Source of the DNA: Rutstroemia sp. NJR-2017a BVV2
Taxonomy: Eukaryota > Ascomycota > Leotiomycetes > Helotiales > Rutstroemiaceae
Direction: 5' to 3'
DNA: 64,000 nucleotides
Assembly: GCA_002946415.1 (NCBI GenBank)
Contig: NJPS01000008.1
Coordinates: 310,001 to 374,000, forward strand
Shown here: positions 1-13,922 of the stretch, in pieces
Numbering within the stretch: the first letter of the stretch is position 1
How the letters are laid out: each line of letters begins with the position of its first letter
Notes under the pieces: model-generated
Seen by the model: the letters and a program-made list of their open reading frames with translations, nothing else
Databases searched by the model: none
Told to the model about the DNA's origin: nothing
Position numbers and translations under genes: made by a program

Positions 1-1
1 C

Positions 2-1222
2 GTGGTGCCAGTTCCGAGTCACTGGTCGCTCAAACGTGAATATCTATCCTCGAAGCGTGGTGTTGAGAAACCCCCCTTCGCTCTGCCGAAGTTTATTCAA
101 GAAACGGGAATTGCGGAAATGCGCGATGCGGTATTGGAGAAGCAAGACCAAGCAAGTTTGAAGCAAAAGCAACGAGAAAGAGTGCAGCCCAAGATGGGAA
201 AGCTGGATATTGATTATCAAAAGCTGTATGAAGCCTTCTTCCGGTTTCAAACAAAGCCGGAACTAACACGTTATGGTGAGGTTTACTACGAAGGCAAAGA
301 GTACGAGACGAATTTACGACATCTGCGTCCCGGAGAGTTGAGCGATGAATTGAAAGACGCCTTGAATATACCCCCTGGAGCTCCGCCTCCATGGTTAATT
401 AACCAGCAACGCTTCGGTCCACCTCCTTCTTACCCTTCCCTTAAGATTCCTGGACTGAACGCGCCACCACCGCCAGGTGGAGCTTGGGGTTTCCACCCTG
501 GTGGATATGGAAAACCGCCTGTAGACGAGTTCAACCGACCCCTTTATGGAGGAGACATTTTTGGCGTTCTTCAACCTCAAGTTAACAATCAAGCAGGTGA
601 ACCAATTGAGCGGACACTGTGGGGTGAATTACAGCCACCCGAGGAGGAATCTGAAGACGAGGAGGAAAGTGACGAGGAAGAGGAAGAAGGGGACGAAGAG
701 GACGCTGGTGGCTTGCAGACCCCAAGTGGCATGGAAACTCCAGGCGGCATGGCTTCTGCTGTTCCATCAGAATATCCTGGTGAAATGAGCGTTGGAGGAG
801 ACTTTGACCTTCGAAAGCAGAAACGAGGGACAGAGACTGAAGAGTCGACACACCCGAGATCTGCTTACACTGTCATTCCTGAACGCCAGATCCGTGCTGA
901 GGGTTTCTTTGGTGGCGAGCGAGCTTATGATGTCCGCAATGCGCAAAATGCCCATTTACCAGTGCTTGGGCAAGATGATACCAGGAAGAGAAAGAAGCCT
1001 GGTGATGTTGATGTTGCACTTGATCCTGACTCTTTACTATCTGAGGACGGCATCAGCAAAGAAGAGGTTAGGAGAAGATTCGAAGCTCAGAAGAAGGAAG
1101 AAAAAGGCGACTGGCAATACGATGAGGATCTGAGCGACATGATCGAGCAAGAGCGCAGGAAGAAACAGAAAAGGGATGAAGAAAAAAGAGGCGACAGGCG
1201 AGATAGGTCCTACAAATTCTAA
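2..1222 (+). CDS. Splicing factor 3b subunit 2 (SF3b2/SAP145/Cus1), C-terminal part
   Basis: The window opens inside this gene; the reading frame is open from base 2 to a TAA at 1220-1222, giving 406 residues. SF3b2 is part of the U2 snRNP SF3b complex, which binds the branch-site region during spliceosome assembly in the nucleus. The segment starts in the conserved central region (VPVPSHWSLKREYLSSKRG), continues through the DUF382-type block with KLYEAFFRFQTKP, and then the PSP proline-rich block (PPGAPPPWLINQQRFGPPPS, followed by PGLNAPPPPGGAWGFHPGG). An acidic Glu/Asp run follows around bases 640-705, and the C-terminal tail is rich in Lys, Arg and Glu. No intron is needed in the visible part. 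The true start codon lies outside the window. Identification is firm because the PSP block and its order relative to the acidic run are characteristic of this family. Confidence 0.93.
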   Translation: MVPVPSHWSLKREYLSSKRGVEKPPFALPKFIQETGIAEMRDAVLEKQDQASLKQKQRERVQPKMGKLDIDYQKLYEAFFRFQTKPELTRYGEVYYEGKEYETNLRHLRPGELSDELKDALNIPPGAPPPWLINQQRFGPPPSYPSLKIPGLNAPPPPGGAWGFHPGGYGKPPVDEFNRPLYGGDIFGVLQPQVNNQAGEPIERTLWGELQPPEEESEDEEESDEEEEEGDEEDAGGLQTPSGMETPGGMASAVPSEYPGEMSVGGDFDLRKQKRGTETEESTHPRSAYTVIPERQIRAEGFFGGERAYDVRNAQNAHLPVLGQDDTRKRKKPGDVDVALDPDSLLSEDGISKEEVRRRFEAQKKEEKGDWQYDEDLSDMIEQERRKKQKRDEEKRGDRRDRSYKF

Positions 1223-4174
1223 GGTTAGGGACAAAGTTCATGCGTGGCGTTTAATGATGGGAAGGAAGGGGGGCAAAGGTCACAATCGAGCTTTGTCATG
1301 TAATATCAGAACACGGGAGAGGTCAATTTACAAATTTGTGTGCCAGTTGCAGATTCTTTCCTTTGACGGCAGTTGTTCTTAAGATGGAAATAAATAAATG
1401 ACATACTCAACGGGCCATCTTTATGTGATGCCACAGAATTAAGGGCTCTAGGTTTTGCCATTGGATGGTAACCACCTGTACGTCCTTCGGCCCCCTTTCT
1501 TACTTTTCAGGTGGGATGGTTATTTTTGGGGGCCGTCTTAGGATTTAGACTTACCATATGTATATATGACTACCCGGTCTATAATATTATAAGCTACTTA
1601 TAGCGACAGAGGATGCATTGTAACACTGTTGAATTAAGTATCCCTGTGCCCTGCAATTAGATTGGAAAATATGCCTCTGCTTGCAACATGGAGACTTGCG
1701 ATCTACAGAAAAAATCTACAACACAGGTCGTTCTACCTAGATACACTCGAATAACGACGATCAGTAGCGGAGGCTTCCCCGCGTAGTATGGTTTCGAATC
1801 ATTGGTCTAGAACTATCTGCTTTACTTGATCATCGCATCATAGAGTAGAGTAGCTATGTTTCTGTACCGGTTAGGAGGGCTCTTTTTTGCGGAGGACCCC
1901 GAACCCGATAATTTGATGGGTGATATGATATGAGACTGTTGAATCAAACTTTGTAAGCTTGGACCTGGACCTGGGCAGGCAAAATCGGAGAATCCTTATG
2001 GCACCGGGTAAGGTTGGACCTCTGGATTCGGCGTGCTTGGGCAGGTGGTAGACCGTGCTCGTGCTTGAAATGTTTTCGATTTTGGGGGTGCGGTGCGGAG
2101 CGGTGCGGTGCAGTGCCAGCGGTGGTAATTTGGGGGTGTGTCGTTTGGTTTGGTTTGGTTTGGTTTGGTGTAAGATGAGGGAAAGGATGTAAAATTACGT
2201 GGGTGTTACAGAGATCTGGCGGTTTGGCTGAGGGAAGGATCGGGAGGTAGGACTGGGAAAACTTGGGGTCGGGACTGGACACGGTGGATTAGGGGGCACA
2301 GCAAGGGAAGTCGTGAGAGGATGAGATAGGATAGGGCAAGACACAACAGGATAGTAAGATGGTAGGTGCAAAGTCACAGCTGAAAGGACAGCTGTATATC
2401 TGACCTCTCGAATGTGGGATCTGAGTGGTTGGAAGGGCCCCCTTTTTGATTAAATAGCCTTTTCGCTGCAATTGCGATGACGAGAGTTTAGCAGATACGA
2501 TACTACTTTAAAGCAGATAATTAGCATGTTCTGTGCTGGACCAACTGCTACTTATAGTTAGTAGGGCCCAACAAGCAGGAGAAAAGAAAGAAAAGGAAGA
2601 GGAAAAGAAGAGAAAAAGAAAGCTGCGTGCATACGCCAAGCGCTAGATCTCTTCATCGCGCCGCTTCCTTCTTCCCTTCCTTCTAGAACGGCTCCGAGGA
2701 GGTTGATACTACGTTAAGGTTGGGTGTACTCTATTTTGTCCATCTTACTTCGCTGTACGGATGGACTGTACATCAAACATCTTACTTACATGATGCAGGA
2801 GATGGATGGCGGGTGGATGGCAACACACGATGGGATACGAAATGATGTGAGTGATGCAGTGATGCGAGTGATGTGAGTGATGTTCTTGTCGATTACCCAG
2901 CTTGGCTGACTCGGCCGTGGGTAACATGCCATGGGTCCTACCAGTCTGTATCCATCTAGTATCTAGTAGGGCTCTGTCCTCCGTAAGCCTTTCCATCCTT
3001 CCTCCAGATCTCCAGATTTACAAAGATTTACAAGCCGCACCGCGTACCGCTCTCCGTACCCGTCCGTGTCTTTTTTCGATTCCTTCTTCCCTGTCTGGCT
3101 GCCCTGCCCTGCCCTGTCTGCCCTGCCCTGCCCTTCCCTTCCCTTCCCCTTTTCCCCCTTCGAACGTGCGTGCGCTTTCAGTTCCACCTGGCGCAAAAAT
3201 CACCCAACACGCCAAGGGTCTTCCGATGCGTTTTATCTCATTCGCTTTAGTCATTCTAGCTCCCTCTCGCAATGTACTTTAGTAGATGTTGTTACCATAT
3301 AATGTCTAGACTTCTCCAGAACATTACTTGATTGGTTTAGATCCTTTATACACTCACAAATTCGCAGTTATTTGAGGCGGGGCTTTCCGGTCATATTGGG
3401 AATAGCTCATCTGGGACCCAGGACATCATTCTTTACGGAAGACCCAAGTTAAGATTTAAGACTCCTGTAAAACTACTGCAAAGAAACTAAGGTTCAAGGA
3501 CCAAGGACTAAGAACTAAGAACTGCTCTCTTACTTCGTACCCTGGGTAACTTACTGTCGTGGCCCTTTTCTTTTGCTTTGAAAGAAACAAATCTTCTACA
3601 GAAACGGCCGGAATAATTGAATCGGCTCATTGGGAATCCAGAACTATATATATCAAAGCACAGATATAGAAGCACGAAGCATTCCGAAATATCTTGTCCT
3701 TCCTACAAAACCCCAGACTCCCAGAATCCAAGCGACTCTTCCATGCGTCGTCCTTCTACACTGCAAAACTTCGCTACCGTCCTGTAGCTACGAAAGTACA
3801 GTCCACACTAGTTGCGAGATCCTTTCGATAATAAGTCGCATACATAATCGCTTCCTACTCACCTACAACACCAATCAATTCCACGAGCTTAGTGTGCGAG
3901 GCTGAAGTGTCTCGGGAGTTTGCACGAAAGCGAGTGGCATCAAACAAAGAAACTCAAAGACCTGTTTAGGGATCATCACTTTTTTTTGGGTAGTTTTAAA
4001 GCTCTATCGGATCTTGAGTGCGATGAGGTGTGTTTGAGACGCCCCCTTTCGCATCTCTTTATATGTCAATCGCCCCGCTGTCTGTTTGATCTGGACTTTG
4101 AGTTAAGGTATGCCTTTGCACCTCGCGCAGGACTCTACTCAATGGAAGTTATTAATCTTCTCATAGGTGAAACC
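1223..4174. other. Intergenic region between SF3b2 and the HSF-type gene
   Basis: About 2.9 kb with no convincing coding sequence. It holds the SF3b2 3' untranslated region, a short (TTTGG)n run near 2144-2170, imperfect GTGATG-type repeats near 2845-2885, a CCCTG-rich pyrimidine tract near 3100-3150, and a TATATATAT stretch at about 3644-3652. The last 500 bp probably include the promoter and 5' leader of the HSF-type gene. The sequence TCTTCTCATAG just before 4167 looks like an intron acceptor, so a leader intron is possible. Confidence 0.6.
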
Positions 4175-6166
4175 ATGATGGACGTATCGGACGAACGAGC
4201 GCATCGACCTTCTTTCATGAATGGCTCCAGTTTAGGCCAGAATCCTGCACGAACGGTCCCCATTATACAACCTCCGATCCTACAAACGTCGGCTCCTTCG
4301 CCTGGAGATCCAATGGACGTTACACCGCCCAGCACTGCGATGATGGGCCCGCCTTCGAGGACGAGCCCTGAGAACGAGGCAAACGGCATACATGAACATA
4401 TGGCTGGGGGAGATCAACCCAGCTCCGGCAGTCTGGCTGGTCCCAGTGCGGCCGCGGCCGCTGCAGCTGGTGGGTCGGGACCGAAGGTGGTGCAGACGGC
4501 TTTCATTCACAAGCTGTACAAGTAAGAGCGCAAGCAGAAGTATTGTCAGTGGATGTTTACTGATATCGTTGCAGTATGTTAGAAGATCAGAGTATTCAGC
4601 ATTTGATTTCTTGGTCGAATTCCGCGGAAAGTTTTGTAATGTCTCCATCTACAGATTTCTCAAAAGTCCTTTCGTAAGTCAAATGGCTCTACTACTACTC
4701 TACGCTTTACTCATTGGTTATAGACAGTATTTCAAACACACGAACATTTCTTCCTTTGTACGACAGCTGAACATGTATGGATTTCATAAAGGTGGGGTGG
4801 TCTACATGGTCTATGACTTGCGGTCAGTACTGACGGTTGTGCAGTTAGCGACGTCTTTCATACAGCTTCGCCCGAATCGCCTTTGTGGGAATTCAAGCAC
4901 GGTAATGGAAATTTCAAACGCGGGGATTTGGTAGGATTGCGGGAAATCAAACGCCGCGCTTCACGCCACGCTCTGGTTCATCGAGATTCCTATTCCGCCC
5001 CAAAGCCACCGCTTTCGCAGCCGGGGACACCCGCAGAGCCAATTCAGTCGATGCAGGAATCCACTGAATCTAGACTAACAAATTTGGAGCACACGATATA
5101 TGATATGCATGCCAGACTCGCGAAGAGCGACGAAAACTCCCAGTTTCTGCATGTTAGGAATCAGGTTGTAATGGATGCACTTGCTCGCTCTCTTCAGGTA
5201 TTATTAAATCGCATCATCTTTTACGAGAGTTATGTGCTGATCTTGTGCAGTTAAATCAAGATATGTCTAGGGTTATTCTCTCTCTGGTCCCGGATCCTAA
5301 CGCACCTGCATATCGCGATGGTATGTATCTTCTAATGTTAGGGTGATCAAGCTACTAACACTATTGTAGTAATTGCTCTACAAACTGAGATACAACGACA
5401 GACCGAGGTGATCAGAGGTATGGGGTCGATGGAAGATCCTTCTGAGCCTCCTTTCTCGCGCAATCGGTCCATGTGGGGTTTCACATCAGATAACCCCCCC
5501 TCACCGCGGCAGATGCCGCAGGACGAGGGTAGAAGATCTTCATTCTTGGGGGTTCCCCCACGTCAAAACTTCTATCGCCCTCCTGTTCCATCACATTTAT
5601 CACTTCCTCGTAGGACCTACGGTTCAATTGGAGGCGCGGGTACGTCTCAATCATCACCTGGTTCATTACGATCACAACCGCCACCTCCACCACCACCTCC
5701 CCATCCGCTGTCATCTGTGAAATCACCTCCAGCCAACCTTTCACGTCGACATACTTCAGCTGATATTCGTAATGTACCAGGATGGCAAGCAAATTCTTCC
5801 CCTTTCGCATCCGGCCAGTCGTCATCGCAATGGCCATCGTCCCCTAAACGCACGCCCACTAACGAAGATGATCGCATTCGTGAAAGCTTCAGCTCCTATT
5901 CCCTAACCGCCGCAACTCAGGGTCGAGACATCTCGCGCCCAACTACACCCCCCTTTTCTAACGGCAGTACTTCGGATCATCTCAATACCTGGTCCTGGGG
6001 CGGTAGAGATAAAGGACTCTCGAGTCTATTTAAAGATAATTCCGGACCGCCAACCCGTAGAGGAAGCATGGCTCATATACTGAACCCGGCCGAAACGGCC
6101 GAGCGGGAAGAAGAGCATGAGGAGGAGATGAGGGAGGAAGATCGTAAACGGAAACGTCTCCAGTAG
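4175..6166 (+). CDS. HSF-type transcription factor, Sfl1/Mga1-like
   Basis: Six exons: 4175-4521, 4575-4673, 4724-4791, 4845-5197, 5251-5320 and 5370-6166. They sum to 1734 bases, 577 residues. The HSF DNA-binding domain spans roughly residues 109-205: FIHKLYNMLEDQSIQHLISW, then SQYFKHTNISSFVRQLNMYG, then LWEFKHGNGNFKRGDL followed by the basic IKRRASRHA. The KVSDVFHT wording and the spacing before LWEF resemble yeast Sfl1/Mga1 rather than Hsf1. I see no response-regulator receiver domain, which argues against Skn7. A short coiled-coil-like segment (ESRLTNLEHTIYDMHARLAK) follows the domain, and the rest is Pro/Ser-rich and probably disordered. The start is the first Met after a possible leader-intron acceptor; an in-frame upstream ATG at 4142 is an alternative. 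Expected role: nuclear regulator of morphology or adhesion genes, by analogy with Sfl1. Confidence 0.88.
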
Positions 6167-7384
6167 TTTTTCTCATACCTATATCCATATCCATATCCAT
6201 ATTCTCCAGGCGGCCGGGAATCTTTTTTCATCATCATTATTCTATAAACATAAAACGCGGAGGAGGAGCAAACGCAATACCCCCCTAATATGTCCTGTCC
6301 TGTCCTGTTTCTTCGTACCTATCTATCAGACCCTCTTATTATTTTCCAGGCGCCAGGAGTGGGATGAAGGAAGGATGGGTTGCGGGGAGGCGAAAAACTT
6401 GAATACTCGGATTCGGATAGGGATTAGGATTTAATTCTTTCATGCATGCGAGGGAGTGATATTCATTACATACATACATACATATACAGATCAGAAGCAG
6501 AAACGGAAGAAACAGGGGTTTTCTTGTACAGGAAGGGGAAGGGGAAAGTTGGATTGAATTGGATTGGGGAATTAAAATTTTGGATTTGGGGTGTAGTTTA
6601 TGAATGAGAACGGATAGGGAAGAAGTGAGAGAGAAGGGAAGAGGAGAATGGCATTAGGAATTCAGGATTGATTGATTGATCAATTTTTTTTATATTTTTT
6701 TCTTTTTTTTTATAATGAGGGTTTTTTGATAGTGGGCGGGCATGAATGAGCATTTATGATGAGCATTTGATTTGATTTTATTTGATTTGATTGTTTTTGT
6801 CTTGTCTTGTCTTGTGCTGTGTTGTATTTTTCCTGGGTCTTGGATAGCATTTTATTCTATATTCGGTTTTTTGTTCATTGCTGTTTTGGTTTTGAGCATT
6901 TTAGATGATGGGGGGGAGGGGTTTGGCTTTTTTGTGTTTAGGGTGGGTGGATGGAGATGGGGATGGGGGTGGCGATGGAGTTAAAAGTTTGTATTGTGTT
7001 GTTGTGTTTCGTTGGGTTGGGCTGTGCATTTTAGGATTTTCTTTGGGGGGGGGAGACTTTCTATATATGAGAGTGAGTTAGCAATGGGAATGGGGATTAA
7101 TACCTGGGGGGGGGGGGTGTGTTGTGTGCTGGTATAGGAGGACGAGGGGGTGTATCTTGGATATGACACAGAGGGGGAGGGAGGGGAAGGGGAAGGGGAA
7201 GGGGAAGAGAAGGGCAGCGGGAGAGAAAGGGAAAGAGGAAGAGAAAGAGGAGGGTTTATTGGTCTGCTGAGAGCATGAATACATGCTTCGATTGGGGGGA
7301 TGGGATGCTTAAGACTTGGGTGCAGGAAGGAGTAAGTAGAGATTGCGGAAGAAACGGAGAAAGGAAAACAAGTATAGGTTGAGA

Positions 7385-7481
7385 TAGCATAGCATAGCAT
7401 AGCATAGCATAGCATAGCATAGCATAGCATAGCATAGCATAGCATAGCATAGCATAGCATAGCATAGCATAGCATAGCATA
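7385..7481. repeat. TAGCA pentanucleotide microsatellite
   Basis: About 19 perfect tandem copies of TAGCA, roughly 97 bp. Because the unit is five bases, all three frames on the minus strand stay open through it and spell a Met-Leu-Cys-Tyr-Ala pattern. I read this as a microsatellite in non-coding DNA. Confidence 0.97.
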
Positions 7482-7734
7482 GGAGAAAGTGAGCAAGTAA
7501 CAATCACCTTACGAAATATGGAAATATGAATATGGATTCGGCTTTTGAATGGATATTGTATAAGTGGGAGTGGGAGTGTGCGGTGATTGTGAGTGTGTGT
7601 GTACATGTAAACAAAACAGTCTACCTGAGATTGAGCTCAAGGTATAACTTATAGTAACTTCAGGACGAGATAGATAGAACTATAAGGAGTTTTTCGGTTC
7701 GGTTCTGGAGAGTAAAGCGGAGGTATAGGTGGAA

Positions 7735-7763
7735 GAGGAGAGGAGAGGAGAGGAGAGGAGAGG
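7735..7763. repeat. AGGAG pentanucleotide repeat
   Basis: About six copies of AGGAG inside a longer purine-rich tract that runs from about 7730 to 7845. Confidence 0.85.
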
Positions 7764-8567
7764 AAGGGCGAGGAGAGTAAAAAGAGAGAGGAGGGAAATG
7801 GGAGAAAGTTTGAAGGAGAGGAGAGTAAAAGAGAGAGAGGAAGCAAAAGCATTTGATTTGTAGTTCCTGATAACCCTGCTCCTTAACTCTATCACCATTG
7901 CTATTCCATCCTTATCTCCCTATTGTAAGACTTAGCTAAAACCAAAAACCAATATCCCTCTCAGCATCACTATCCTCCCTGAATTTCGATTCGACCTCTA
8001 TCTATCATATATCCTCTATTCTATATAGAGCAAGAATGATTTCCCCACCCTCCCTTCTTTCCTCCCTCCCTTCCTTCCCAGACATATGACGATAGTTTCT
8101 GAAAGAAAGGCAGAAAGAAAAAGATATAAGTTCATATGCCTATGCCTATACTATGCTATGATTTGACTTGATCCGATTCAATTTGACTTCATTCCATTAA
8201 CCTATAGCCGCATGCACACCACACCAGAGCAGACAAAAACCATCTATCCTCAATAACATCATGATCGATTGACTTATTTTACTGCTTAGAAGGTAATGCA
8301 TTCCTGTTTATAGCTCAACTTGCTACACCATGATATATAACTGCCCAACATTTGATCTGCGCTGCTCTGCGGTACCCTTCCATGCATGTATAATCTGCTT
8401 TACTTCAAAAAGACAGTCTTCGTATACTCCATTCATGTTTTCTTGAATCTTGAATCCGTAGCTGTCATGTGAGGCACAATGCCCTCTGCACATCTCCCCA
8501 ACTCAGACTGAATTCCCCCATCACCACCTCCCTCCCGCACCCCCCTTCGCTTCATCCACCCACCCCC

Positions 8568-10973
8568 TCACGGCCCCAAAATCATTTTCTCCACCCTCCC
8601 ACGCGCATCCCCACCCCTCTCCTCATCTTCCTCCTCCACCTCCCTCCCCCTTGCCTCCTCCAACTTCCCCCACAACCACTCCTCCGCCTCCGCCTGATAC
8701 CCCCTCATCATCTTCTGCAACCCCACCACCTCACTCTGCACCACCTTCCCAAAGCGACTCCTCTTAACCTTCCTCAAACTATCCTCATCCGACCAGCACG
8801 CATGATCCTTACTCACATAAATCTCGCTATTCGCCTTATACCAACCACTAAGCCCCGGATCCGTCTCGCTTTTCACCGGACGCAGCGCGCCGGTGACGAA
8901 GCATAGGATGCCTGCTATGCGGCTGCGGCAGTCGCGCGAGACGAGCAGTTGTTTGATGCCTAGATAGGCGTCGCCGACGCCGAGGAGGAGGATGTGTTTG
9001 GCTTCGTAGAGCTCGATGAAGTTGTCCCAGAGGTAACAGACGAGTTCGCGGGTTTGGTTTTCGATTTCGGCGGGGGTGGGGCGGTGCGGGAGGATGCCGG
9101 TAGAGGCGGTGTTGGGGTCGGTGTTGAGGGGAATGTTGATGTCCATGATTCCGAGGCCGTTGTCGGCTGCCCAGTCGAGGTAGGGGGGAAGAGGGTCGAC
9201 CTGTTTGTGGTGTTAGATGGTTTAGGGGTGGGGTAGATAGAAGCTACTTACCATGTAGGCATTGTGGGTGGCGACTTGGTTTGTGATTGGATCTGATGCA
9301 GCTAACATCTCGGGTCTGGGGAAATTAATAGAGACCTACAAAGTTGGGAAGAAAACTTACGGATCGTGAATGATGATCATTATCTGCTTAGCGAGGTGAA
9401 TGTTGGGAGTAATAAGAACCTGATTCTCGAAGACTCTTGTAATCCCATTTCGCTGAATATATAGCGACAGCATTTTGTGATTCTTCGTCAGCAGGTTCTT
9501 CTGGTATGTGCGAATAACATCATCTAAACGAGGCGCTCCATGGGTTTGCTCTTCTTTCATATCGACAACGCCAGACCTCATGCATTCCCAGTAAGGAGCT
9601 TGGAATGCCTTGACCTGTTCAAATACCTCTGCTGCATGTCTGCTTAAAGGTGGAATCTCAATCCTCTCCGGCGGTTCGCCCATCAAGGTTTTAGCCACTG
9701 AGAGAGCTGACCGTGAGATGGCTGAAAGATTGTACCCGCCCTCTAGACATACTGCTACCTTCCCCCCCGCTAGAGACATCAACATGTGTGTCATATGCGA
9801 ATAGCACGCTGGAGTGACAAAGCAACCTCCAAGCTCGTCACCCGCCGCAGCATCGAAGCCTGCTGATATAATAACCAGATCAGGGTCAAATTCCTGCGCT
9901 ATTGGCATGACAATTCTCTGGAAGGCAGCCATATATTCCCCATCACCCATGCCTTGACAAGGCCAGCCAATATTGACATTCCTTCCCATGCCAGCACCAG
10001 CGCCTATCTTGTCAAGTCCACCATCGGGAATCGTATCGTCATCTGGCTGCCCTGGGTAGAAGATACCGTTCTCGTATACATGTAAGGAGATGTATAGGAC
10101 ATTCGGGTTGTCATAATACATGTTTTGAGTTCCATTTCCATGATGAATATCCCAGTCCAGAATCAGGACTTTTCTGCATATATCAGGATAGTCGAGCATA
10201 CAGATACTAGCGGCGATAGGGACATTGTTGAATATGCAAAATCCCATGGACTCATTTGACTCGGCATGATGTCCAGGCGGTCGAATAACAGCAATGGCAT
10301 TTTTCACATTCCCTTCAACCACATTCTTGCACGTTTCTATGGCGCCTCCTGCTGAAATCAGGGCTGCGGTATACGTGCAGAGACTGACGTATAGTGATTT
10401 TCGACCAACGTCCATAGATTGATTCATCTCAGCAAGTTCCGTCAGGGATTTGTCAGCCAGAGATTCGACCCAGTCATAGTGCATTGGCGTATGCACCGTG
10501 CAAATCTCGTCTCTTCTTGCCTCCCTTGCCGCAATACGGTACATATACTTGGTTGGTGATTCGCGGAGAATTTTGGGTATGTCGGCCGGATCGCCAGAGT
10601 AGATCAGCTCAGATTCTCTGAAGGCTCGCATTATCACCTCTATTCGTCGTGGGTCCTCTGGATGTGAGGGACCGTCTGAATAGTCTCCAGTGGTGTGTAG
10701 TTTCATCCGATCGTCGTAACAACAGCCCGTAGGTAACCAGGACTGTCGAGGAGATCCACGAACCTTAATCTCTTCTGATGAGGAGGAATAGGTTTCATCC
10801 TCTGGGGAAGGATCTGGAGAATGATTCGGATTTACAGTGCTCAGCTCTCTTGGGTCCACGAAGCCATGGCCATTCTGTATGGAACCATTTATTATTACAG
10901 CCTCCTGGTTTTCGAGCATATGCACATCCATATCACTGCCCGACAGTGTCATTTGGGGCACAACTGGATCCAT
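8568..10973 (-). CDS. HDA1: Class II histone deacetylase with C-terminal Arb2 domain (HDA1/Clr3 type)
   Basis: Three exons: 10973-9361, about 9315-9253 and 9200-8568, for about 769 residues. The second exon's limits may be off by one base because my count there is one short of a whole number of codons. The frame itself is set by HDPPEMLAASDPITNQ joining exons 1 and 2 and VDPLPPYLDWAADNG opening exon 3. The deacetylase domain has RPPGHHAE, the zinc and active-site segment DWDIHHGNGTQNMYYDNP, ISAGFDAAAGD and the CLEGGYNLSA loop, so it looks catalytically intact. The C-terminal third resembles the Arb2 domain found in fungal Hda1/Clr3 proteins, including LLGVGDAYLGIKQLL. The N-terminus is acidic and Ser-rich. 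In yeasts such enzymes remove acetyl groups from histone H3 to silence chromatin. The start at 10973 begins MDPVVPQMTL; an upstream exon cannot be excluded. Confidence 0.92.
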
Positions 10974-12397
10974 GGTGCGTAACGCAAGGTCGACCGTGAG
11001 ATCTAGAGCTAGAAGGTATCACAAATGAACCGCCTGAAAACGTGAAGCGCTGAGTTTCGTGAAATATGCACTGGTTATGACCTCAAGCTCCAGCTAGGGC
11101 CGCAGTGAAATGGCGGGCTTCACTGCACGCCACTCACTTGGAGAATATCACTGCCGGCTTGGAGCCTTCAGATATCTAAGATTGAATATCTTCTGAAGGT
11201 AAAAAGAAGCTATCAGTAGAGTTAGACAAGCGGTGTCTTGTCCTGGTTGCGGGTGGTAGATCTGGGATCTCGAGAGGCTATATGTCCAACACAAGGGTAA
11301 GTCAACGAAAATATGCCGAAATGTCGTAACAAATAACTTTTGTAAGGATGAGTGTCCCTGTAGCTGTCCCCGCATATAACTACGGAAAGGTGTCGCAGGG
11401 TCGAAGACGAGATAGTATGGAAGGCAGATCGATGTCAGGTGACTGTCGGCCCGAGAGAAAGGGAGATGAATTGGAACGCTTCCTTGAAATATCGTTAATT
11501 CTCTTCTCGAATGATAGAAATGCGCATTTAGTAGAAGGTGTGTTATTGTGTGAGTGGGCATGGGAAAATGGATGAGCTCTAAAAGTGCTGCAGCAGACTG
11601 CTTAACTTACCGAGAGCGAGATGAAATGCCGAGAGAACGTTCGGCAGACAAAGACAGCACGACGTGTCGTCGTTCGTGCCGCAGTACAGGATAGAATGTT
11701 GCGTATTTACAAATAACTCCTAGCGCTCTACTGCCCATGAAGGATATGCATAACCTGATGTTAATGAGTTCGCCTTGTCGTGGAAAGAAGCAGGCTGGTT
11801 TGGTCGAAGAGACTCGGAAGCAATGAGGATTAATGCCTTAGATGCCAGGCAAGATATCTCAGCCATTGCTCTTCTACGTCCCAGCATTCATTTTAGTGAC
11901 TGGCACCGGATACGATGCAAGTAATGAGCAACTCTTGGTTTATGCACTCGAGTGTGATGATTGCCGCGTAGCTAATGAAAGATGCGGGTAACTGCAAAGT
12001 GTAAGAAACAAGGTTCCAACACTATCGTTCCGCGCCGTTGAGCCGCATCGAAAGCTAGGAAGAGAATAGACTCACACGCATCCGCGAACAAGTTAAAATG
12101 TTGGCTCAGTAGAAAATTACATATATATTAGATCGCAGTGCGTGTTAGATTGCAGCGTACGTTAGATTTAACTTGGGATCTATTCACATCATCAATAGCA
12201 GTGGGACCAGCGCAAATTGTTCATATCGTATTCCATTCTTCAGCTATCATAAGGCGTACTGATCGTTAATTTGACATCATTACTTAATAAAACCCTGCAT
12301 GCAAATTACACATCAGAGCTTGCCTTTCAAGAATTCTCTACCAAAAGACATAGGAATCAGATTCTTGTTTGCTTCAAATTGGTTGAGCAGGAAACCC
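10974..12397. other. Intergenic region between HDA1 and GAPDH
   Basis: About 1.4 kb holding the HDA1 promoter and the GAPDH 3' region. I see no protein with family character here. A 137-codon open frame on the minus strand (11561-11148) has no recognisable motif and no support. Confidence 0.55.
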
Positions 12398-13765
<1,368 letters not shown>

Positions 13766-13874
13766 AAGGAAGAACGGAGGGGAAAAGCAAAATGGTGGGA
13801 TCAATTTTAAAAAGCCCCTCCGTTAGCGCAAGGTGGATGATGTAGGAGCGTGCAAGGGTCCAGAGATAGGTGAG

Positions 13875-13922
13875 ACTTACAGGCTTACAGGTTACAGGTT
13901 ACAGTTACAGTTACAGCTACAG
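13875..13922. repeat. Short TTACAG-type tandem repeat
   Basis: Six to seven imperfect copies of (G)TTACAG or CTTACAG in the distal GAPDH promoter. The unit is not the canonical TTAGGG telomere repeat. Confidence 0.8.

Larger units (their letters stand above)
6167..8567. other. Repeat-rich intergenic region
   Basis: About 2.4 kb between two convergent genes, with no credible gene. It is dominated by simple sequence: (CCATAT)n near 6180-6203, CATA repeats near 6470-6485, T-rich runs near 6685-6712, a 10-base G run near 7107, (GGGGAA)n near 7186-7207, the pentanucleotide array listed separately at 7385-7481, and (AGGAG)n at 7735-7763. Open frames across these repeats are artefacts of low complexity. 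Confidence 0.7.

Noticed and set aside
1740..1815. Possible tRNA because of a TTTCGAATCA string near 1791
   Set aside because: No acceptor stem or anticodon arm could be paired around it.
6981..7606. Long overlapping minus-strand open frames with Met-Leu-Cys-Tyr-Ala repeats
   Set aside because: They exist only because a five-base repeat leaves every frame open; flanking residues are low-complexity Pro/Ser/Leu and no splice or family support is seen.
8469..8906. Plus-strand frame rich in Pro, Leu and His
   Set aside because: It lies antisense to the Arb2 domain exon of the deacetylase gene, whose conserved protein sequence explains the composition.
11148..11561. 137-codon minus-strand frame between HDA1 and GAPDH
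   Set aside because: No motif, no splice partners, and composition like intergenic DNA; could at most be a leader ORF.
13875..13922. TTACAG repeats as an internal telomere tract
   Set aside because: The unit differs from TTAGGG and copies vary; there is no other subtelomeric sign.
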